Shown: positions 1-9,008 of the stretch, in pieces
How the letters are laid out: the number at the start of each line of letters is the position of its first letter
How positions within the stretch are numbered: position 1 is the first letter of the stretch
Source: Flavobacterium tiangeerense
Lineage (GTDB): Bacteria > Bacteroidota > Bacteroidia > Flavobacteriales > Flavobacteriaceae
Direction: 5' to 3'
Length of the DNA: 64,000 nt
Assembly: GCF_007830355.1 (NCBI RefSeq)
Contig: NZ_VLKO01000006.1
Location: 1 to 64,000, forward strand
Notes under the pieces: model-generated
What the model was told of the DNA's origin: nothing
The model's input: only the letters and a program-made list of their open reading frames with translations
The model's database searches: none
Program-made: the position numbers and the translations under genes

Positions 1-923
1 ACCATTGTTTTATCAATTCCCGAAACCGTTCCTGTGAATGTTGGAGATGCTAAATTCGCTTTTAAATCTAAAGCGGTTTGAGCAGCCGTGGAAACTGGTT
101 TGTTTACATCCGAAGTATTATCAACGTTTGCTAAGCCAACCATTGTTTTATCAATTCCAGAAACGGTTCCTGTAAAAGTTGGCGAATTCAATGGTGCTTT
201 TAAATCCAAGGCTGATTGTATTGCTGTAAATAGAGTATTTATTCCTGTATCCACATACGATTTAACTGCTTTTACAGTTGGAAACTTAACGTCTGAACTT
301 CCATCTTGAGTAAAATTAGTGCTTTTGTTGGCAATATCTTCTTTTAATTGCAGTGCAGATTTCGCAGCATCACTAATTGGCTTTGCTGCATCCGATGTAT
401 TATTGACTTGATCAAGTTCCAATGTCGTTTTTGCTCCTATAATAGTGGTAGCATTCGTACCTCCGTTTTCTACAGCAACAACACCTGTTACATTAGTACT
501 ATTTATTGCAGCATAAGCAAACGGAACAGTCGTAAAAGGCTGATTGCTAATTTCAGTAAATGACGAACAATCACCTGAAATATTTATACTCACTACTAAT
601 CTTTTTGGAGCAGCAACCCACGCTATATTATCAAAAGATGAGGCATATCCACCATTACGAGTACCAGTACCTATTACAAGATTTACCATCCCGTATTGAT
701 CTGTAGTAGTTTGAATAACTTCCTGGTATTCGATCTTTGAAAACTCATCTACAAACTGGAATTGCATGCATACGTTTTTATTTGCTACAGGCAGATTTTC
801 ACTAGTTACTGAAGAAATTTTATTAGTGGGTTTCAAAATAACGGCCTGATAGGTAATTCCATTGCTTTGTGCAAAACCCTTTACACAAAGAAAAAAGATG
901 AAGAGCAAAATAATTTTTTTCAT
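1..923 (-). CDS. Tail-fibre-like secreted repeat protein (C-terminus beyond window)
   Basis: An open frame starts at the ATG at 923 and runs without a stop to the window edge, giving about 307 residues with the C-terminus missing. It begins with a clear signal peptide ending in VKGFAQ. The last part seen is an internal repeat with an exact 138-bp (46-residue) period. Each unit carries SPTFTGTVSGIDKTMVGL, followed by a NVDNTSD-x-NKP segment and an A-L-D-L-KA linker. Such repeats are typical of bacterial tail-fibre/collar-like surface proteins that often end in an S74 (endosialidase chaperone) domain, but that domain would lie outside the window. It sits downstream of a T9SS-sorted protein on the same strand. 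The role is unknown; adhesion or surface display is an inference. Confidence 0.75.
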   Translation of the reverse strand, partial: MKKIILLFIFFLCVKGFAQSNGITYQAVILKPTNKISSVTSENLPVANKNVCMQFQFVDEFSKIEYQEVIQTTTDQYGMVNLVIGTGTRNGGYASSFDNIAWVAAPKRLVVSINISGDCSSFTEISNQPFTTVPFAYAAINSTNVTGVVAVENGGTNATTIIGAKTTLELDQVNNTSDAAKPISDAAKSALQLKEDIANKSTNFTQDGSSDVKFPTVKAVKSYVDTGINTLFTAIQSALDLKAPLNSPTFTGTVSGIDKTMVGLANVDNTSDVNKPVSTAAQTALDLKANLASPTFTGTVSGIDKTM

Positions 924-1266
924 AATTTGATTCATTAAATGTGATAAATTTTAAAAAAATAAGATTGAAGTTGTTCTAAAAAAAATTAGAATTGCCTACA
1001 CGTTTTCGATAGAAGTTTTGGAAGTTCCACCACAATGGGAAGCATTACATTACTCACATTGCTATTTTGACTATTCTGATTTGCGAAGACTCTAATAATT
1101 CTACATTGAATAAGAAGAAACTGTTGCGAAAATTCGGAGAAGAGTAAAGGAAAATTTTGCACGGCAGCAAACGGAAAAAAAATAAAAGCATACTTAGACA
1201 AAAAATTTACTTTCATTATTCGGAAAAATGTTGCTAAATACTCACATAAGGAAGCGTAATTTTTTG
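924..1266. other. Gap without a convincing gene
   Basis: This stretch lies between two minus-strand secreted-protein genes. The only open frame is a 94-codon minus-strand frame (986-1270) whose ATG overlaps the upstream stop as ATGA. Its product is Phe-rich, has no signal peptide or recognisable motif, and its codon usage looks like non-coding AT-rich DNA. I see no clear promoter or terminator here. Confidence 0.5.
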
Positions 1267-1737
1267 TCATAGTTTTATGATTTTGGTATATACTGAAAAC
1301 GTTGAAGTATTTAAGCGAACTAAGTATTCTCCTCTTGATAAAAACGGAAGCAAAACAGTCAAGAGGAAATTTTCTGCTTTTTTACTTTGATTAAAAACTA
1401 ACCTACCACTGATATCAAATACATTTATTTCAATATCATCAGAAACAATTTTTGAGAATTCGAAATTTATTGTTTGAATAAATGGATTGGGATACGTATT
1501 AAATTTTATTTCCTCGGGTGGATTTGAGGCAATATACTTTCCCCAAAAACTCTGTTGAAATCCCTGCTGAATCACATAATCAAAACTTGAAGTCCCAACA
1601 TTACTGTTTTGACCAATCGTTTGTGAAACTGAAATCCCATCTGGTAATTTTTTGGAAGCACCTTGTGCAGAAACCATTTGATGATGTAAAACTTGACCTT
1701 GAAAAGTCACCGTAAATAATATAAGTAAGTACCTCAT
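1267..1737 (-). CDS. T9SS type A sorting-domain protein
   Basis: A 156-residue secreted protein. After a short hydrophobic N-terminus it carries the pattern QMVSAQGASKKLPDGISVSQ, then TIGQNSNVG and QQGFQQSFWG, which is typical of small Flavobacterium proteins exported to the surface. The C-terminal half (from about residue 80, NTYPNPF) is a type IX secretion sorting domain ending in VYTKIIKL. Almost the entire protein is signal plus a short module plus sorting tail, so the cargo function is unknown. It lies just upstream of the tail-fibre-like gene on the same strand, and the two may be co-expressed surface proteins. Confidence 0.8.
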   Translation of the reverse strand: MRYLLILFTVTFQGQVLHHQMVSAQGASKKLPDGISVSQTIGQNSNVGTSSFDYVIQQGFQQSFWGKYIASNPPEEIKFNTYPNPFIQTINFEFSKIVSDDIEINVFDISGRLVFNQSKKAENFLLTVLLPFLSRGEYLVRLNTSTFSVYTKIIKL

Positions 1738-2047
1738 AAATATAATATTTTATACAATATTACATAAATAAAATGTATTTCAACGATAAAATTTGCATTT
1801 AATCGGAAATAATAAGTATTAACAAGTGTATAATTACATATTATAAATACATGATTAACAATACAATATAAAATCGAAACTTTTCTTTTTAGATACAAAG
1901 TGAAAGGTTATTAGCAGCCTATCACCAGACGTACAATTTTGAAATAACCAAAAAATACAATACATAAAGGTTCAAGGTGATATACGGCACAAAAAAAGGG
2001 TTTAACTCTACTACAGTTAAACCCTTTTCAATAAATAGCATTGCTAT
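1738..2047. other. Intergenic stretch with one terminator
   Basis: These 310 bases separate ccsBA from the T9SS protein. Apart from the terminator hairpin at 1991-2028 the sequence is very AT-rich. I find no open frame, no tRNA and no consensus promoter in it. Confidence 0.6.
1991..2028 (-). terminator. Intrinsic terminator of ccsBA
   Basis: A perfect 14-bp inverted repeat (1994-2007 with 2015-2028, 7-nt loop) is followed on the minus strand by a run of seven T. It lies 20 bases past the ccsBA stop codon. Confidence 0.9.
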
Positions 2048-5000
2048 TTATTTCTTATAATACTTTCTATATTTTGGATAGGATAAAGCACCAAATAATG
2101 CAATGCCTCCAATTGTATACCAAATCCAACTTAGTGAATGTGCTTCGCCACTTGCATACGAATGTAATCCCACTAAGTGAAAATTCACTCCATAATACGT
2201 AAACAATGTAGAGATAAAAGCAAACATACTCATTAGATTAAAAAACCATTTACCACGCAATGCAGGAACAAAACGAGCATGAATTACAAAAGCATAAACC
2301 ATAATGGTAATCAAAGCCCAAGTTTCTTTTGGGTCCCAACCCCAATACCTACCCCAACTTTCATTAGCCCATTGTCCGCCTAAAAAGTTACCAATAGTAA
2401 GCATGATAAGTCCAATTGTTAGAGCCATTTCATTGATATAAGTAATTTCTTGAATGTTTAAATCCATTTTTACTTTATTCTTTTCATTCGTAAACATAAT
2501 TAGCAATAATGCTACAGCTCCTAAAATCATTCCCAAAGCTAATGGACCATAACTTCCTACGATAACCGCAACGTGAATCATTAACCAATACGAGTTCAAA
2601 ACAGGTTGTAGGTTGGCAATTTCGGGATCAATCCAGTTCAAGTTAGCTGCAAATAAAATCATTGCAGTTACAAATGCTGAGGACGCCACAGTAAGTTTTG
2701 ATTTACGATCAAATGCCAATCCAAAAAACATAGTTGCCCATGCAATATAAATGATAGATTCATAAGCATTACTCCAAGGTGCATGTCCAGAAATATACCA
2801 TCTTGCAATTAACCCAACTGTATGTAAAACAAAAAGTAAACCTATTATTATATGCATCCCATTTACAGAAAATTGCAACCACTTACGTTCTTTGAAAATT
2901 TGTAAAATGGTAAAAAACAACATTGCAATAGCTGCCAAAATATACCAAGTGGTTAATTTGCTAAAAATATCATATTTGTTATACATTATCTCTGAGGAGA
3001 TTCTGTCCTCACTTGGTCTTACTTTACTACCAAAACGTTTTTGAAAACCAGTAATACTTTCTACTAATTCATCAGCAGTCTTAAAATCTCCTGTTGTAGA
3101 TGCAGTTGCTAATGAACCAAAATACAATGGCAACACATTTTTGGTATAAGTTGCTTCCATACCTTTAAAACCAGCCTCATTCAATTCTAAAAAGGAAACC
3201 CATTTATTGTTTTTATCCTCTGGAATCGGGAAAATTTTAAGGATACGACCACTCAAAGCAGATTCCATAAGATTTACCCTTTTGTCTGTATCGATAAAAT
3301 CTTTTTCAAATTGATTTGGATTAGCAGCTTTATAAGACTCGTCTAAGTATTTAGAAAGTTTGTAATTCCCTTTTTCATCAAAAAATGCTATGAACGGTGC
3401 AACCTTTGCTTTGCTATCAACACCAATTATTTTTCTTATACTATCGTTTCCTTTTCTTAAATGAATGATAGGAATCTCAATCCAATAACTAGCATACTGA
3501 GTTATTGATAAGAAAACTTGATCTGAATTCATATCATTATAAGAATCACTCTGGCTTACTTTTCGCAATAATTCTGATGAAAAAGTGTTGATTGGTTTCA
3601 TTCTTCCACCACCATCTTGAATCACTAATCTACCAAATTTAGCAGCATGAGCCTCAGACACTTTGTATTTAGTAATCAACGCTTTTAACTCCTCTTGGCT
3701 TAATTTTTTCTTAGAATGACTGCTGTGTTGTGCTGGTTTTTCACTAGCGGCTGCCTCACTTGCTGGAGCTTCAGTATGTGCGTGACCTTCATGGTCAGCA
3801 TGATCGTGTTCTTGAGCCATACCGCTCATACTAAAAAACAAGAGGAAAACCCCTAGCAATTTTGCTTTTTTAGATTTCACAACATCCAATTTTCTTTTTA
3901 GATCCGCAAATCTTGAATATTTAGTAAACATAATAGCCATCATAGCAAAATACAACATAAAATAACCGATGTACGTTAATAAAGTACCCCAAAAATCATG
4001 GTTTACGGATAAAATAGTTCCTTTTTCATCAGGGTCAAATCCCGATTGAAAAAAACGATATCCTTCATAATCTAAAACATTATTCATATAAATTCGGGCA
4101 TCAAATGACTCTTTATCTTGAACCGTTACTTTACTTTCAAAAGAGGAATAACTTTTCTCTGTTCCTGGGTATTTTTGAGCAATAAAATCATTCAATTTGA
4201 TTTTAAAAGGTAATACATAGGCTTTGCTTCCGTAGAAAAACGAATAATCTATTTTTCCAATTTTAACCGTTTTGGACTCCCCTACTTTACCTTTGGTTCC
4301 TAAAAGAGTAACTGTTTTTTCCTGACCTTCTGCTTTTATTTTAAACGTAATAGCATCTTCATGCGTTTTAGCTTTAAAATCATTATCCGATTCATAGTCT
4401 ACAATTCCTTTTACGGCAGGATCAGGAAATACAAAACGCATTTCGCCTATGCTATATAAAGAACGCATCATTAAGGGTTGTGCATTATCCTTGGTAACTT
4501 TACCTTGTAACTTATCTGCCATACGCATAAAGTTACCTTCAAAAGGAGTTTGAATGGTATATTCTTTACCATTTGTGGTAATGTTTATAGCGCCATCAGT
4601 GTATTTATTGAGTGAAAACAAAACGTTATGAATGTTTTGAACTTCGCCTTCTTTCAAGAAATGTTCGTGTCTTCCACCATCGCCAGCTTCAACTATTTTT
4701 AAATACAAAATTCCTTTTGGATCTGGTTTTATATATTCTTTGGCACCCATTATAAAGTTTTCATATTCTACTTCAAATGGGGTATCGGCAAATTTTCCTG
4801 ACATGCTAAAATCATTATTTGTAGCAGGAGATAACAGTATTTTTTTCTCGAAAACTCTACGTTTCATTTCGCCTTTATACTCTCCATCAACAAAAACGGT
4901 AAGAAACGTTTTCTCTGAAAAAATCTGATTTTCAGTAGCTCCTTCACGAATCGGCATAACTCCTTCATAACTTATATAACGCGTTACAAATGCACCAACA

Positions 5001-5269
5001 ATGATGAAAATAAACGACAAATGGAGCAATAAGGTAGCCCACTTTTCTTTTTTTAATAATTGATATCGCTTGATGTTACCAATAAAATTAATCACAAAAA
5101 AGACATGAATGGCCTCAAACCACCAAGCATTGTAAATCAAGATTTTTGCAGTATCTGTATTGTATTTACTTTCTATAAAAGTTCCGGTACCCATAGCAAC
5201 TGCATATGCTATAAACAAGAAAGCCATCAAACGTGTAGAAAACAAAAAAGAAACTATTTTTTTTTCCAT
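2048..5269 (-). CDS. ccsA: Cytochrome c biogenesis protein CcsBA (ResB-CcsA fusion)
   Basis: A 1073-residue membrane protein of the system II cytochrome c maturation pathway, which exports haem and attaches it to apocytochromes on the outer face of the inner membrane. Residues 1 to about 450 are ResB-like, with membrane segments near 11-30 and 440-460 and a large periplasmic domain between. Residues from about 775 on form the multi-span CcsA part with the haem-binding signature WGRYWGWDPKETW near 975. Between them, near residue 465, a segment ending in SMSGMAQ resembles an internal signal peptide and is followed by a His-rich stretch (EHDHADHEGHAHTE, about 484-500). The start at 5269 fits the family. 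A TACTTTTG -7 element lies upstream at 5301-5308 on the minus strand. Confidence 0.95.
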   Translation of the reverse strand: MEKKIVSFLFSTRLMAFLFIAYAVAMGTGTFIESKYNTDTAKILIYNAWWFEAIHVFFVINFIGNIKRYQLLKKEKWATLLLHLSFIFIIVGAFVTRYISYEGVMPIREGATENQIFSEKTFLTVFVDGEYKGEMKRRVFEKKILLSPATNNDFSMSGKFADTPFEVEYENFIMGAKEYIKPDPKGILYLKIVEAGDGGRHEHFLKEGEVQNIHNVLFSLNKYTDGAINITTNGKEYTIQTPFEGNFMRMADKLQGKVTKDNAQPLMMRSLYSIGEMRFVFPDPAVKGIVDYESDNDFKAKTHEDAITFKIKAEGQEKTVTLLGTKGKVGESKTVKIGKIDYSFFYGSKAYVLPFKIKLNDFIAQKYPGTEKSYSSFESKVTVQDKESFDARIYMNNVLDYEGYRFFQSGFDPDEKGTILSVNHDFWGTLLTYIGYFMLYFAMMAIMFTKYSRFADLKRKLDVVKSKKAKLLGVFLLFFSMSGMAQEHDHADHEGHAHTEAPASEAAASEKPAQHSSHSKKKLSQEELKALITKYKVSEAHAAKFGRLVIQDGGGRMKPINTFSSELLRKVSQSDSYNDMNSDQVFLSITQYASYWIEIPIIHLRKGNDSIRKIIGVDSKAKVAPFIAFFDEKGNYKLSKYLDESYKAANPNQFEKDFIDTDKRVNLMESALSGRILKIFPIPEDKNNKWVSFLELNEAGFKGMEATYTKNVLPLYFGSLATASTTGDFKTADELVESITGFQKRFGSKVRPSEDRISSEIMYNKYDIFSKLTTWYILAAIAMLFFTILQIFKERKWLQFSVNGMHIIIGLLFVLHTVGLIARWYISGHAPWSNAYESIIYIAWATMFFGLAFDRKSKLTVASSAFVTAMILFAANLNWIDPEIANLQPVLNSYWLMIHVAVIVGSYGPLALGMILGAVALLLIMFTNEKNKVKMDLNIQEITYINEMALTIGLIMLTIGNFLGGQWANESWGRYWGWDPKETWALITIMVYAFVIHARFVPALRGKWFFNLMSMFAFISTLFTYYGVNFHLVGLHSYASGEAHSLSWIWYTIGGIALFGALSYPKYRKYYKK

Positions 5270-5300
5270 TTTTAGGAGATTATGTTTTGTAAAATTGCCA

Positions 5301-5308
5301 CAAAAGTA
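5301..5308 (-). promoter_or_regulatory. Probable -7 element of ccsBA
   Basis: Read on the minus strand this is TACTTTTG, matching the Bacteroidetes -7 consensus TAnnTTTG, 32 bases upstream of the ccsBA start. I see no good -33 TTG, so this is a partial match. Confidence 0.45.
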
Positions 5309-5429
5309 CTTAAAAATGTTGAGTACTTTTAGCTGACATTTGTTAATTAAATCAAAATTAAGGTGGTGTTAAGAGAGAAAAACATTTATTTTCGGTTTCA
5401 AACTGTTACATTTTTACAGTAATCTCCAA

Positions 5430-5463
5430 TTGATTTTTTTTTATATTTTTTTTTCTAATTTTG
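5430..5463 (+). promoter_or_regulatory. Promoter of the DUF2520-kdsC operon
   Basis: A -33 TTG (5430-5432) and a -7 TAATTTTG (5456-5463), separated by 23 bases, match the Bacteroidetes consensus. The predicted transcription start, about 5-7 bases past the -7 element, falls on or next to the ATG at 5468, which would give a leaderless mRNA. Confidence 0.6.
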
Positions 5464-5467
5464 TCTG

Positions 5468-6238
5468 ATGAATAAAGTAGTTATTATAGGTTCTGGAAAT
5501 GTAGCTCAACATTTAATTGAGGCTTTTCAAGTTGAGGAACAAAACAAAGAAATTGAATTAATACAAGTCTACACAAGACAAAAATCAGCACTGTCTCACC
5601 TACTGTCTTGGAATCAAATTACAGATGATTTTAATTCCCTTGCCGAGGCTGATGTATACATTATATGTGTGGCCGATGATGCTATTGAAGAAGTTTCGGC
5701 AAAGCTACCCTTTAAAAACCGATTAGTAGTACATACATCAGGCAGCATTCCACTTACCGCAATCCATGAAGACAATAGAAAAGGTGTTTTTTATCCCTTA
5801 CAAACTTTTACAAAAAATAAAAAAGTAGACTTTTCTAAAATACCTATTTGTCTTGAAAGTGAAAACGCACCAGATTATCATATACTTCTTAAAATAGCAC
5901 AATCTATTTCTAAAAAAGTGTATGCAATCAATTCAGAACAAAGAAGAGCATTGCATATTGCTGCCGTATTTGCCAATAATTTTACCAATCATTTGTTCCA
6001 AATTAGCCAAGAAATTTGTCAGGACAACCAAATTCCTTTTGAAATTTTGAAGCCGTTAATTTTTGAAACTGTTCAAAAACTTGAAATTTTAACTCCACAA
6101 GAAGCCCAAACTGGGCCTGCAAAAAGGAACGACCAAAAAACCATTGAAGCGCATGAAACTTTTTTGGCACACAAAAAATATTTAAACATTTATAAAATTC
6201 TAACCCAATCTATACAAGAAAATGTCAAAAAGTTATAA
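5468..6238 (+). CDS. Rossmann-fold DUF2520 protein
   Basis: A 256-residue protein starting with a dinucleotide-binding motif (GSGNVAQHL, residues 8-16), followed by a second domain of the DUF2520 type, which resembles the C-terminal helical domain of 6-phosphogluconate and ketopantoate dehydrogenases. The family is conserved across Bacteroidetes and often annotated as an NADP oxidoreductase, but its substrate is not established. The start is fixed by the Rossmann beta-strand right after the first Met. It is the first gene of a five-gene operon and its last 17 bases overlap kdsC. Linkage to KdsC and UbiA suggests an envelope or lipid context, which is inference only. Confidence 0.85.
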   Translation: MNKVVIIGSGNVAQHLIEAFQVEEQNKEIELIQVYTRQKSALSHLLSWNQITDDFNSLAEADVYIICVADDAIEEVSAKLPFKNRLVVHTSGSIPLTAIHEDNRKGVFYPLQTFTKNKKVDFSKIPICLESENAPDYHILLKIAQSISKKVYAINSEQRRALHIAAVFANNFTNHLFQISQEICQDNQIPFEILKPLIFETVQKLEILTPQEAQTGPAKRNDQKTIEAHETFLAHKKYLNIYKILTQSIQENVKKL

Positions 6239-6749
6239 GGAAATAATGAATGATATCACTACATTTATTTTTGATGTAGATGGTGTACTTACAGATGGAT
6301 CTGTTTTTGTGACCAATGAAGGTGAAATGTTAAGAACAATGAACATTCGCGATGGATATGCCATGAAAGCGGCTGTAGAAAGCGGATATAAGGTGTGTAT
6401 CATATCTGGCGGAAGTAACGAAGGTGTTCGAGTACGCTTACGAAATCTAGGTATAACCGATATTTATTTGGGCACACCTAATAAAGTTGAAACCTTTGAT
6501 GAATACACCAATTTGTACCAAATAAAACCTGAAAACGTATTATACATGGGTGATGATATTCCGGATTATCATGTGATGAAATTTGTAGGTTTGCCTACCT
6601 GCCCGCAAGATGCTAGTCCAGAAATAAAAACCATTTCAGGCTATATATCTCATAAACACGGTGGTAAAGGAGCTGTACGTGATGTTATTGAACAAGTTAT
6701 GAAAACTCAAGGAAAATGGAATACCCATTTTGAAGGTAATCATGATTAG
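6222..6749 (+). CDS. kdsC: 3-deoxy-D-manno-octulosonate 8-phosphate phosphatase (KdsC family)
   Basis: A 175-residue HAD-superfamily phosphatase of the small, cap-less KdsC type. Motif I is DVDGVLTD (residues 18-25), with nucleophile Asp18 and acid/base Asp20. The downstream ISGGSN carries the motif II Ser and MGDDIPD is motif IV. KdsC hydrolyses KDO 8-phosphate to KDO for lipopolysaccharide core synthesis and acts in the cytoplasm as a tetramer. The length matches the family. The start at 6222 overlaps the previous gene by 17 bases; an internal Met at residue 9 is a possible alternative start. No kdsA or kdsB is in the window, so a related sugar-acid phosphatase is the alternative. Confidence 0.9.
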   Translation: MSKSYKEIMNDITTFIFDVDGVLTDGSVFVTNEGEMLRTMNIRDGYAMKAAVESGYKVCIISGGSNEGVRVRLRNLGITDIYLGTPNKVETFDEYTNLYQIKPENVLYMGDDIPDYHVMKFVGLPTCPQDASPEIKTISGYISHKHGGKGAVRDVIEQVMKTQGKWNTHFEGNHD

Positions 6750-6818
6750 TTAATACTATTTTTTTACTCATACTTAATGAAATCAATTTAGTTTTAAAAT
6801 GATTTTAAACGTAATATT

Positions 6819-7739
6819 ATGCACTATTTAAAACTCATTCGATACCAAAATCTCTTAATGCTTGCTTTGATGCAACTCGTTTTTAGATTTGGATATTTTC
6901 AATTCGAAAATGTAACATTGGCACTTCAAGACTGGCAATACCTTTTGCTTGTTTTATCTTCTGTATGTATTGCAGCGGGCGGTTATGTGATAAATGATAT
7001 TTTTGATCAAGGTACAGATGCTATCAACAAACCCAGTAGAATGACCGTTGGAAAAAGCATTTCTGAATCTCAAGCTTACAATTTATATGTGGGACTCAAA
7101 ATTGTAGGTGTAGGAATAGGTTTTTATCTTTCAAATGTAATTTCTAAACCTGGTTTTGCCTCAATTTTTGTATTGATAGCAGCTACGCTATACCTTTATG
7201 CAACAAGTTTGAAACAAATGTTACTTACAGGCAATGTAATTGTAGCACTTTTATTATCTTTTAGTGTTGTAATTATAGGTGTTTTTGATTTATATCCTGC
7301 CACCGTACCTGATAATAAACAGCAAATGGGTATTTTATTTTCAATACTTCTTGACTACGCTGTCTTTGCTTTTATGATTAATTTTATTAGAGAAATTGTA
7401 AAAGATATTGAGGATAATGATGGTGATTTTAATCAAGGTATGTACACGCTGCCTATTGCAATAGGAAAGTCTAGAGCCGCAAAAACTGTTTTTGCCCTAA
7501 GCTTTATTCCTCTTGCAGCCATATTATATTATATCAACAGTTACTTATTAAACTTGTTTTTTGTAACTATTTATTTGTTGATATTTGTAGTAGGGCCTTT
7601 ATTATTTTTTATTGTAAAAATATATACTGCAAACGCAACAAAAGATTTTAAAAATTTGAGCGTTATACTCAAGTGGATACTCTTTTTTGGAATCCTATCA
7701 TCAGCTATTATCCGAATAAATATCAAATACAATGCTTAA
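6819..7739 (+). CDS. UbiA-family prenyltransferase
   Basis: A 306-residue integral membrane prenyltransferase with about eight predicted helices. The first Asp-rich motif, NDIFDQGTDAINKP (from residue 59), and the second, REIVKDIEDNDGD (about residue 191), both bind Mg-prenyl diphosphate. Flavobacterial homologues are usually annotated as geranylgeranylglycerol-phosphate geranylgeranyltransferase, but substrate assignment in this family is weak; quinone or other lipid prenylation is possible. It is third in the operon and its last 8 bases overlap maf, which indicates translational coupling. Confidence 0.88.
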   Translation: MHYLKLIRYQNLLMLALMQLVFRFGYFQFENVTLALQDWQYLLLVLSSVCIAAGGYVINDIFDQGTDAINKPSRMTVGKSISESQAYNLYVGLKIVGVGIGFYLSNVISKPGFASIFVLIAATLYLYATSLKQMLLTGNVIVALLLSFSVVIIGVFDLYPATVPDNKQQMGILFSILLDYAVFAFMINFIREIVKDIEDNDGDFNQGMYTLPIAIGKSRAAKTVFALSFIPLAAILYYINSYLLNLFFVTIYLLIFVVGPLLFFIVKIYTANATKDFKNLSVILKWILFFGILSSAIIRINIKYNA

Positions 7740-8313
7740 AAACAAACTGAAAGATTACAAAATAATTTTGGCATCAGGTTCGCCAAGACGCCAACAATTT
7801 TTTAAAGATTTAGATCTCGATTTTGAAATACGACTCAAAGAAATAGAAGAAGTTTATCCATCTGGATTAAAAGCACACGAAATAACTGATTATTTAGCGG
7901 AGTTAAAAGCATCGGCTTTTGAAAACGAACTGGATAAAAATGAACTTTTAGTAACTAGTGACACCATTGTTTGGCATGAAGGTAAAGCTTTGGGTAAACC
8001 AAAAGATAAAGAAAATGCTTTTGAAATTTTAAAATCCTTATCGAATGCGACACATGAAGTAATTACATCGGTTTGTTTTAAAACTTCGGAAAAAATGGAT
8101 GTTATTCATGAAGTTACCAAAGTTACCTTTACTGCTCTGAGCGATGAAGCTATTGCGTATTATTTAGAAAATTACAAACCTTATGACAAAGCTGGTTCTT
8201 ACGGAATCCAAGAATGGATCGGTTTTATAGGAGTTTCAAGAATTGAAGGATCTTATGCTAACGTGATGGGAATGCCTACAGATAAAGTGTATGAGTACCT
8301 TTCAAAATTATAA
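7732..8313 (+). CDS. maf: Maf family nucleotide pyrophosphatase
   Basis: A 193-residue Maf/Ham1-fold protein. The signature ASGSPRR is at residues 15-21, SDTIVWHEGKALGKP in the middle contains the catalytic Asp, and DKAGSYGIQ follows. Family members hydrolyse non-canonical or excess nucleoside triphosphates (dTTP, UTP and modified pyrimidines) to monophosphates and have been linked to septum inhibition in other bacteria. It overlaps the UbiA gene by 8 bases and is followed after 5 bases by the MscS-like gene, so it is within the same operon. Confidence 0.93.
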   Translation: MLKNKLKDYKIILASGSPRRQQFFKDLDLDFEIRLKEIEEVYPSGLKAHEITDYLAELKASAFENELDKNELLVTSDTIVWHEGKALGKPKDKENAFEILKSLSNATHEVITSVCFKTSEKMDVIHEVTKVTFTALSDEAIAYYLENYKPYDKAGSYGIQEWIGFIGVSRIEGSYANVMGMPTDKVYEYLSKL

Positions 8314-8318
8314 AGCCT

Positions 8319-8855
8319 ATGTTAATTCAATTTGTAAACGAATATTCTAAAGAAATTATAGCTACAGGAATTATAGGTATATTACTCTTTTTTTTACGAT
8401 ACGTCACAACAAAAATTGTGAGAAGATATGCAAAGTCTAATTTAACAATTGAGCACAGAACTAATTTAGTGATCAAATACCTTCATTTGTTCATCAATAT
8501 ATTAGTAGTAATTGCGTTGATTATTGTTTGGGGAGTACAACCCAAAGATATTATTATTGCGTTATCTTCATTTACTACCGTTGTAGGTGTAGCCATGTTT
8601 GCGCAATGGTCTATTTTAAGCAATATTACCTCTGGAATTATCTTGTTTTTTTCATTTCCGTTTAAAATTGGTGATGTGATAAAAATTCATGATAAAGATT
8701 TCCCCATTCAAGCAGAGATTGAGGATATAGGTGCATTTCATGTTTTTTTATTGACCGATGAAGGTGAGAAAATCATTTTTCCAAACAATTTATTACTGCA
8801 AAAAGGGATTTCGATTATTAAAAATAAACATGCTGATCAAGAATTTACAGATTAA
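8319..8855 (+). CDS. Small MscS-type mechanosensitive channel protein
   Basis: A 178-residue protein with two or three N-terminal membrane helices, then the MscS pore-helix region (VVGVAMFAQWSILSNITSGI) and a beta-domain (FPFKIGDVIKI) characteristic of MscS. It lacks the long C-terminal cage domain of E. coli MscS, which is common for short Bacteroidetes members. It probably opens on membrane tension to release solutes. It is the last gene of the operon; only a weak inverted repeat follows, so the operon's terminator is unclear. Confidence 0.85.
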   Translation: MLIQFVNEYSKEIIATGIIGILLFFLRYVTTKIVRRYAKSNLTIEHRTNLVIKYLHLFINILVVIALIIVWGVQPKDIIIALSSFTTVVGVAMFAQWSILSNITSGIILFFSFPFKIGDVIKIHDKDFPIQAEIEDIGAFHVFLLTDEGEKIIFPNNLLLQKGISIIKNKHADQEFTD

Positions 8856-8954
8856 TAGTTTCCTATAGTAAAGGGAAATAAGAATTTATTATGTGATAAT
8901 ATTGTAATCATTTGAAGTAATGATGTAATTACTAGTTGAGGTTTTTTATTGATT

Positions 8955-8984
8955 TTTGTACTGTAAATTGTTCTTATATATTTG
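8955..8984 (+). promoter_or_regulatory. Promoter of the AI-2E-family permease
   Basis: TTTG (8955-8958), then 18 bases, then TATATTTG (8977-8984): a full Bacteroidetes consensus promoter. The predicted start of transcription near 8991 leaves an 18-base leader before the ATG at 9009. Confidence 0.85.
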
Positions 8985-9008
8985 TAAGACAACTCAAACC
9001 ATTTCTAT

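Noticed and set aside
986..1270. 94-codon minus-strand frame overlapping the T9SS gene by ATGA
   Set aside because: Phe-rich, no signal or motif, codon use like non-coding AT-rich DNA. The overlap alone is weak evidence.
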